Shown one piece after another: positions 17,792 to 24,788 of a stretch of 24,788 nt of DNA (its first letter is position 1; each line of letters begins with the position of its first letter). Origin of the DNA: Zygnema cylindricum (Eukaryota > Streptophyta > Zygnematophyceae > Zygnematales > Zygnemataceae); assembly GCA_037447655.1 (NCBI GenBank), contig JBBHKE010003138.1, positions 68,114 to 92,901 of the forward strand, in the 5' to 3' direction. The position numbers and the translations under genes were made by a program. Under the pieces are notes generated by a model. That model was not told the DNA's origin, searched no databases, and was given only the letters and a program-made list of their open reading frames with translations.

Positions 17792-20700
17792 CTACATGCC
17801 CATCCATGGGGCTAACTGCAACAAAGTCGCAATAGCCCCAGGCCTAAACTTCCTAGCGAATAAGAAACAGTGCGATCCTGTAATGTTATTCCAAGTGCAG
17901 GTTCTCACGTCCTTCATTTTCTGTATAAGTTTCTGGTTCACTAGCCTCCTACTGTATGACCTTGGGTGCCATCCTCCATGGCTCCAATCCACATGCATAA
18001 CTGTCCTATACCCAATTGTATCTGGGCGTTCAATATAAAAGAGTGTTGGCAAGTAATGTTCATCGTTATAACACGTCTTGATACAATTTTTTTTAAACTT
18101 TTTGTAGTAGAATGTATCGGAGACGACAAAAAGGGCTGATTCTCTAGTGAATTCAAACCATTGTGATCCCTTCCTCCATTGTTTAATCGTGACTTCCGGC
18201 AAGAAGCCTTTATTGTACCGACCTCTCCCCCAAGGTCCAGGAGCATCTCGGCTCGCGAGAAAACTTGTGTTCGTGTTCATAAGGTAATTATAAACAAAAG
18301 TGAAGTTAAAAATGGGAATACAAGATTCGGATACCAGTATAAATCGATCGTTCATCGGGTCGAGAAGAGCATTCGCCAGCAGTCGTCTCTCGGCGTCCAC
18401 CATCGACATTTTGCCCCAACCCACCTCCTGATACATGCACCACAGTTCCAATAATAGGATCGTACTGATGAGAATGTTGAAAGTTAGGATGCTTGTGACA
18501 ACTTGTAATATATAGCTGGGGTTCAGAATGATATCAGCAATGGGGAGTGATGTTGATGACATCATCGATGATGATGAGGATTATGACGATGATGATGATG
18601 ATGATGATGATGACAACCATGATGACGATAGTAGTAGATATGGTTATGGTTATGAAAATGTCGACTTTGAATTTCATTAAGCTAAGTCAACAATGCAAAC
18701 TGCAGTGAAACAAAACACGTCAGCAAAATCAACATGCTGACAAATGTTTAACCTTATCAACTGCCCGTTTGACTTTAAAACTGTGGCTGGCATACTAATG
18801 ACTATTTCAAATGAATGTGTTCCAATCTGACAGATAAGAAAAAAAAAAAAAGTACACAAAAGTTATTGCATGAAACCAGTGTGATGCAAACTAAGAATTT
18901 CACACACACATAAAAAATAGAAATAGCACAAATAACGTTGATACTGAAGAAACTCGGACACGTGATAACTTACGGTTGCTTTTCTTGTAACTACCAGCGG
19001 AAAAGTCAGCTGAAGAAAATAGGTAACATTTTCTCGCTCACAATACTCGGAAAGAGATTAAATAACTCTAATTCCAATGTTGGTACTGGGCACAAAAAAC
19101 AGTGTGAACAACTCACATCTTTTTTATTCATTATTCAACTACAATTTGTGGACATGTCACATGTCACTATATTCCCAGGGTTGACACCAATCAGGTCTTT
19201 CCACTATTACTTTTTGCATCCATAACGCTCTACGGTATACTGTTCCATCAACGCTAACTATGGTAGTTGGTATGTCTTTAAATAGCACTCATTCTACCAG
19301 AACATGGGTACGCCACCTGTGGAAAGGGAGGAAAACAAAGAGAAAAGACAGAACTGGATACAGGAGATTGTATCGAGTTTCACAATGGAAGTAAAAATTG
19401 AAAGGAGTCACCACTCCTTTACTTGCAACAGGTAAGAAATATGAAGTAACATACCATCATTGACAGCCTGAGTGACTGAATTTCCATACTTTCATTAGCA
19501 TTACACTTAATGAGAGTACTATAACGAAAAACAGAAAAATAATAAGACATTTTATGATAATGACACGTGACACAGAGAATTCCTTCAGATTGAAGGTAAG
19601 ACTGTCCTTTGACATAACTTATGTGGATTCAATATTTGACACAACCACACTATTCTATGCATACGGATCCTATCCAAAAACATTCCGCAAAGGAAATAGT
19701 ACAAAATAACCGTTAGAGTGGATGAAAACACTGTAGAATTCACACTATTTAATCAGCCCAACAGTGTGCACAATAAATCTTGGTCCAGTATAGATGCTTG
19801 CAGCTCATAAACACTTTCCCAAGATACAAACCGCGGTCCACACAGTTTGTATCTACACACCTACAGTAAATTGTCTACCACCATAAGTGTGAAAAAGAAA
19901 ATAGTGTGACGCACGTTACTGGTGGTGAGAATGTGGATAAGTGAGAAGTTCCTGATATAGAGTTTAATGATTAGTGTGGTGTGACAATTTCAGATGACTA
20001 TATGGTGGTAGACAGTGTCCCTAATACGCTTAGTTTGGATTAGGGTGAAACTCCATATAATCCATTCATTAAAACAGATTCGATTCAGGAAATCAAACAA
20101 TTGTTGAAATCTAATGACGAAAGAAATGAAGGATACATTTACAGCAATCAAGGAAAAGGTAAATTACCCTCCATATGACCGATGGAAAAAACTACAGCCC
20201 GTTGTGTGATAAATTTGACATTGTCATTGAAATATGTTTTTTCACATAAAGTCATACACATTTTTCCTCGTAATCTATGAGTTGGCGTGCTAAAAAGTCG
20301 TCACGTATACTGCTTAGCTTTAATGGAACTTGCTGTAAAAACATTGTCGGTAGTCCCAATTCCGCAATATTTTCAGAAAAGCTGTTTTAAACTAACCGAA
20401 CAGTAGGTTTGGAGTTTCTCACTAAGTAACAGTACAAAAGCCCACTGTTGGTCGAAAATGTCCATTTTTCTAAGATTTTACTTGCAAGATTTTATTGATA
20501 TACCGATGCGGCAATCCACACATTTTTGTTCCATACCAAGGACCTGTCCAAGGTGAAAATAGCATACCGCCAAGGTTGCTGATAACTAAAAAACTTAGTG
20601 TTACAGCTTACAAAAATCACTTCACCGTGAATCACTGCTGGCGTCAAGAATACTAATTCCGTCCCTTTCTTTTCTGCCCTCTAAACACAAAATAACATTA

Positions 20701-23700
20701 ATGACACGAAATATTTTTTTCTTATCGCTGGTTCTTTTACGGTTGAAAATCGTCTGCGTGATAAGGACCGGAAATAGAATCATAACACTAAAACAGTCCT
20801 CATACTAATGATTTCTTCACGCTAATAGCGATTCACAGTGTACACTATGCACCACTCTCAAAGTAATGAGGATTGATTTTATGCTGCTTTTTCCAGACCT
20901 CGGCAAATATACACTTTGTCACTACTGGGGTACAAGAACTAGTACTACCACCGAGAAATTAAAATCAATAACACTAATTTGCATTGGCTGGCAGGGGAAT
21001 GTTCTTCCTTCTTTCTATAACTGTTCTTAACACTATTTGAAGATTTTGGGTAAAACCAAATCAAAGGACAGCGGAACGCATTACTAACCCTAAACGGTGT
21101 TCCTCACACCACTGTTTACAATCATCAGTCTTGTCCACACTCAAAATTTAACTTCCTTGTAAATAACAGTGTGCACCAATCTAAGTTTGAATCCAAACTG
21201 TTTCGTGTAAGAATACCATAGCATGAACCACACTGTATTCGAACTGTTCCATAGAATAAATTTTTCATTAAAGTAATTTGGGTTAAAAAAACCGTACACC
21301 CATAAAACAGTGTGATTTACAGTCTACAGTTTGTCACGCTAAAAGTCAAGTCTTCGACAACATACGTCCTGACTCTGTGGTTTATAAAGGCTACAATTTG
21401 TTAGGATCCGGTTAGCGTCCCAAAGTGTGGCTTAAACTGCTCCTCTATGCGTAATATAGTGTTAGTCCTTGCAAACGCTAGTGATAAAATACATAAACCG
21501 ATTTCCTTCTAAGGTATATGAACAAACCACACTAAGTGAGTCCAAAATCAACACCACTTAGACCATATAATTTACTTGTATTACAAAAATTAAACAGCAA
21601 ATCTCTTCATCAATTTGTGGGGATTCATGACCGGAAACACATAGCAATTTGACCAGAAAAGCCAAATTTGCACTGCCGTTCATCACAAGTGTGGACCAAC
21701 AAGTGATCAAAACAAATATTCTGTTCACGCATAACTACACCGTGAATAGCTATCGGGGTTAATAGCACTGATTCGGGGCAGATTTTACAAAGCCACCTCA
21801 GCAAAATACCTTCAATAATACTATTTCTTTTTTCAAAACACACAGCCTTTGAGCCGTTTGTCCTCCACGTCATTCGATACTAAACTAGAAATACAAGTCT
21901 ACAACAGATAGACATTAAAACAAGGGAAATCCATGATATTCGTGAATCACTGTTTTCCTCAACTTTACTGTTCGAGGAAAACGGACTACTTGGTATTTCA
22001 ACAAACCATCATAATTTGAATGGTCCCACTGAATTAAGGGTGACTGGGTATTTGATGTCCACAGGAAAAGTTTCTCTACACCAATCAAACAGGATATCGG
22101 TTTGATACTGAAGCATTCACGATAAAAAAAATGAAAATCTAAGAAGTGCAAATAGCTAACTCGTGATACATAAAAAATAAAGAAAGTTGGTGACAAAATA
22201 GAAGCATGCACATAAAAAAAACTCTGGATGTATATATATTCAGAGAGAGAATGAGAGCGAGAGAGAATTCAAGGCTACCCTGTTGTTTAATGCCTCCGTT
22301 GCAAAGAGGAATTAATTTAATTTAAACACGCACAAAATACCATAGTTGGTAACAAATAATGTCCACGACCAATAATCTATCTTCCCAGCCATGGTTTTAT
22401 AAGCAGTTAACCGATGAGAAATACAGTGGTTGGGTATATAGTCGGTCCAACAAAAAGGAAAGCCGCCGTAAAAACAACGGCACTTCACATACTTTATCTC
22501 CCAAAACTATAATGGTCCAAAATAAAAGGCGTTAAAACGGGGACAGTCCAGAGTACTTACGTTGAGAGGTATACTTTGGGAGGTGGGAAGTACATACCAT
22601 TTATGCAATTCATCACAAAAATACATCACCGACCAACAAAATGGTGGTCCATATTATTTGTTAACGAAGTCTACGAAGAGGCTTTTAAGGTGAATTCAAT
22701 GGGCTCGTTTGGCCGTTATCGAACTATTGTGAAGTGTATCTAGTATTCAAGCAATAAATCCCAGTATTTTACTAATATCATAACCCAAAAGTTGTGACAA
22801 AATTATGTAACTTTTACACAAATAACAACTTTTAAGGGTTGAATGTGCTTATTTTAGCCAGCTTTTCAGCTAAACATTTGGAAACTCCTATTTTCGAATC
22901 TTCAATTCTAGACGCTTTCAAAACCCGATTCTTTGTCCGAATCAAGCATTACAACTATGTCCAGGGATTTGCTTGGAAAACCTTATGGAACTTCAACTCC
23001 AATAAAAAATCGGAAAAAATGGGAAAATTGGAAAACCAGAAAAACCGGAAACCAGGAAAAACGGACTGTAAACTTTTAGTAGACAAGGATGGACCTAAAG
23101 CAGCAGAATAACCCTAACCCTAATCCTAAGCCTAAGCCTAAGCCTAAGCCTAACCCAATAGAACTCAAACTGCAAATCCAATAACCGTAAAAGGCCTCAC
23201 AAACTGATTTTAAACCCTTAACCAGCATACCAATTAACAGTGAAACCGTATCATAGTGTAAACCTAGAATGCAGAGCATGCCAACTGTAGCAAACCCTAA
23301 AAAAAATATAAACGGGCAGAAGGTCCCAGCCCCCAGAAAAGAACACAAAACCTAGAATACCAAAAGACATTACCATAAAAAAACCTCTAGGTATAAATTT
23401 AGGGTAATTTTAGGGTTTATAATCTCAACTGACCTGACTGGGGATCTGTCGTCTTCGGAACGGTCTCGGAAGGTTCTTTGTATACTGAAATCCGGGCATA
23501 GTGTGTATATAAATGGCATACCATCTCCTGTACCCTTTCAAAAACCTCCACCAAAAAGGAGCCAACGGTAGCCTGCCACGTGTCAAAAATAAAAATGCTA
23601 GTTTCCTACTTCCTGCTCTCTCCTCCCTTGACACACGTATCGCTTTCTCAAAAAGCTCGGCATCAGTCATATTGTGCCACACGTCGCTGACGTCATGAGT

Positions 23701-24144
23701 CGTTTCCCCTCTCAGAATCGAAGATATGACATCCATGTCCAAACTGGGAGCATTCTCAGAATCCGTACCATTATCCGGATCCGTACTGTTATCGAAACCC
23801 ATACGACCAAAATCATCCGTCAAATTTCCTGCCCCGACCCTGTCCGCTCCTAGATCCAAACCGTACCCTGAATCCGTACCATCTCCTATATCTACTCCAC
23901 TCTTCCTCCCTCCCGTCCATGCGGCCAGCCCTGTTGCTAACCAGCCAGGCCTTGTGAACTTGCCATTTACTTGCACGTCTCCGGAAGGCGTGGCGACAGC
24001 CTTGCCGTCCGTACGGTTCTTATGCGAGTCGTGGGTTTGCGCCGCGAGCAGCGCCGCCGCCACGAGGCCCGCGCCCACGCCTACGAGCAGCGCCAGCAGC
24101 ACAAACGGCCGCTTCAGGCGGCGGCGGAACGCTGGCCCAATCAT
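17792..24144 (-). CDS. GT14 / Core-2-I-branching (BC10/DUF266-like) glycosyltransferase, two exons
   Basis: Exon 1 is 24144-23434 (237 codons) and exon 2 is 18427-17792 (211 codons plus TAG), giving about 448 residues. The splice CAG/GTCAGT ... TATCAG/GAG is phase 0 and falls inside the conserved block, giving RQIPSQ followed by EVGWGKMSMVDAERR. The protein has a basic N-terminus (FRRRLKRP), one membrane helix at about residues 14-36 (FVLLALLVGVGAGLVAAALL), and a Gly/Asp-rich stem to about 150 with several NxS/T sites, so a type II Golgi enzyme. The catalytic domain follows: LAFLFLTRGRLPLAPFWWRF, WYAIYIHTMPGF, ERRLLANALLD, FILVSESCIPIFNF, WRKGSQWFEFTR, CYNDEHYLPTLF and MHVDWSHGGWHP. Plant family members such as rice BC10 act in the Golgi and affect wall and arabinogalactan-protein composition; the exact substrate is unknown. 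The length fits the family, no lesion is visible, and the ATG is the only start upstream of the membrane helix. Confidence 0.9.
18550..18630. repeat. GAT/ATC trinucleotide microsatellite
   Basis: An uninterrupted (GAT)n run occupies about 18585-18613, flanked by imperfect GAT/GAC units. It lies 120-200 bp upstream of the intron acceptor in transcript direction, so it is transcribed as (AUC)n. Confidence 0.85.
23112..23153. repeat. Interstitial telomere-like hexamer array
   Basis: Seven consecutive 6-bp units: CCCTAA twice, TCCTAA once, GCCTAA four times (minus strand TTAGGG, TTAGGA, TTAGGC). It lies in the intron about 280 bp from the donor site. Further isolated CCCTAAA/CCCTAA motifs occur at 21100, about 23296 and 23400-23418. 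The unit is 6 bp, unlike the 7-bp Arabidopsis-type TTTAGGG. Confidence 0.8.
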
Positions 24145-24185
24145 TGCGCTTCATGCCGCGTGCGGGGCGGCTGGGACATGTGCGC

Positions 24186-24229
24186 GGGCAGACGGTCGCA
24201 CGTGCGGGGGCAGACGGTCGCACGTGCGG
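24186..24229. promoter_or_regulatory. 22-bp tandem repeat with two G-boxes upstream of the glycosyltransferase
   Basis: GGGCAGACGGTCGCACGTGC plus GG is repeated exactly at 24186-24207 and 24208-24229. Each unit carries a palindromic G-box CACGTG (24199-24204 and 24221-24226), 55-82 bp upstream of the start codon. G-boxes bind plant bZIP and bHLH factors. The repeat could be in the promoter or the 5' UTR, as no TATA box fixes the transcription start. Confidence 0.5.
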
Positions 24230-24788
24230 AGGGTGCTGCGAGAGGAAAGAAAATGGCTCCGGCTCACGAAGCTGTAGGATGACAATGGCGGAGAGAGTTT
24301 GTTGCTTTGTTCGGCAGGAAGTTTAGATAGCGAATGGAATCATTTTAGGGTCGGTAAAAGTAGAGCGGCGGATCTTATTAGGTCTGCTGGTTGTGGACGA
24401 ATACGGAGTAGCCAATACTGTAACTCCGTACGACGTATACCTAACCGCCTGTAACGTGGGATATTCAAATTCGGCATGCGGAAAGGACAGTACCGGAGTG
24501 ACAAAGAAAGCCGGCAAAAGGTCCAGGAGCACTTTGTCGTTTTGGTACTTTGATTTTATGGTTTGCAGTCCGTGTTCTGTTGAACATGAATCCTATGAAG
24601 AATCACGGTAAGGGTGCGTCTCTATGTACTTCAAACTTAGAGATTTTTTTTTGTTTTTTAGCGCAGATCCGGCGGACCCGGATTTCGGGTGTCCCTATGT
24701 GTACCAAACGAAATTGTCACTTAGGGCGTGACGATTGTATACGTCGACAATGCCCGTGACGGCTGTCAACGTCTACAATCTGTGATGA
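24230..24788. other. Upstream region of the glycosyltransferase gene, no gene recognised
   Basis: The short + frame at 24393-24611 has no family signature. A GTAAGG at 24608 and a TTTTTTGTTTTTTAG ending near 24660 look like splice signals of a very short + intron, but the peptide formed across it is unrecognised. I see no firm feature here. Confidence 0.3.

Larger units (their letters stand above)
18428..23433 (-). other. 5,006-bp phase-0 intron of the glycosyltransferase gene
   Basis: Donor GTCAGT at 23433-23428 and acceptor ...TGCATGTATCAG ending at 18428. AT-rich, with no long open frames on either strand. It holds a GAT microsatellite near the acceptor, a CA/GA-type simple repeat (18901-18910, 22240-22266), telomere-like hexamers near the donor, and many copies of the short motif (C/T)AGTGTG in both orientations. 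No recognisable transposon proteins. Confidence 0.8.

Noticed and set aside
18428-18565. Extension of exon 2 to an ATG at 18565 as a separate 257-residue protein
   Set aside because: The extra residues are hydrophobic intron translation without family similarity. A clean acceptor at 18428 joins in phase to exon 1 within the conserved motif.
23076-23348. Minus strand frame encoding a Gly-Leu repeat
   Set aside because: It is the translation of the telomere-like hexamer array in the intron, not a protein gene.
23726-24277. 183-residue + strand open frame opposite glycosyltransferase exon 1
   Set aside because: It is the antisense of the GC-rich exon 1 and upstream region. No domain signature; the minus strand carries the conserved glycosyltransferase motifs.
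24393-24660. Possible small + strand gene with a short intron (GTAAGG ... TTTTTTAG)
   Set aside because: The peptide on either side is unrecognised, the ATG context is ordinary and the region is low in signal; plausible splice sites alone are not enough.

Overview
The window looks like nuclear DNA of a streptophyte (green plant lineage). The one intact gene is a plant-type GT14 / Core-2-I-branching (BC10/DUF266-like) glycosyltransferase with a 5-kb intron, and most of the rest is decayed LTR retrotransposons. GTAC-rich LTRs, telomere-like TTAGGN repeats and the old retroelement load would fit an early-diverging streptophyte (charophyte alga or bryophyte-grade plant). That placement is inference, and I cannot name the species.

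Layout. 1-209: pyrimidine tract and a GC-rich exon-like scrap. 210-1285: 3' end of a Ty3/gypsy element (copy A: integrase C-half, a PHD finger, polypurine tract, LTR-like segment). 1286-4540: a second, longer copy (B: RT, RNase H, integrase, PHD finger, polypurine tract, LTR-like segment), which lacks gag and protease because RT is fused directly to copy A's LTR. 4541-5040: unassigned, with a tRNA-like box-B sequence. 5041-9600: Ty1/copia element 1 on + (5' LTR, primer binding site, gag-PR-IN-RT), full of stops and truncated before RNase H and the 3' LTR. 9698-15746: Ty1/copia element 2 on -, with both LTRs (956 and 955 bp), primer binding site, polypurine tract and the complete gag-to-RNase H order, but frameshifted. 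15748-16665: a non-coding foldback element with arms of about 255 bp and a hairpin at its centre. 16666-17045: GTAC-rich and TATCG-palindrome-rich DNA. 17792-24144: the glycosyltransferase gene on -, two exons. 24145-24788: its GC-rich upstream region, with a tandem repeat carrying two G-boxes.

Most notable observations. (1) Both Ty3/gypsy copies carry an in-frame C4HC3 PHD finger after the integrase C-terminal domain, where a chromodomain sits in many plant Ty3 elements. (2) Both copia elements have a primer binding site complementary to the anticodon region of initiator tRNA-Met, and in both the gag start codon is the ATG inside that site, which is the complement of the CAU anticodon. (3) Both copia LTRs have clusters of GTAC, the core of SBP/SPL binding sites, just upstream of a TATAAAAG box.

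The only gene likely to make a working protein is the glycosyltransferase. Its two exons join in phase 0 at a conserved family boundary to give about 448 residues: a type II Golgi membrane protein with a low-complexity, potentially N-glycosylated stem. All retroelement reading frames are broken.
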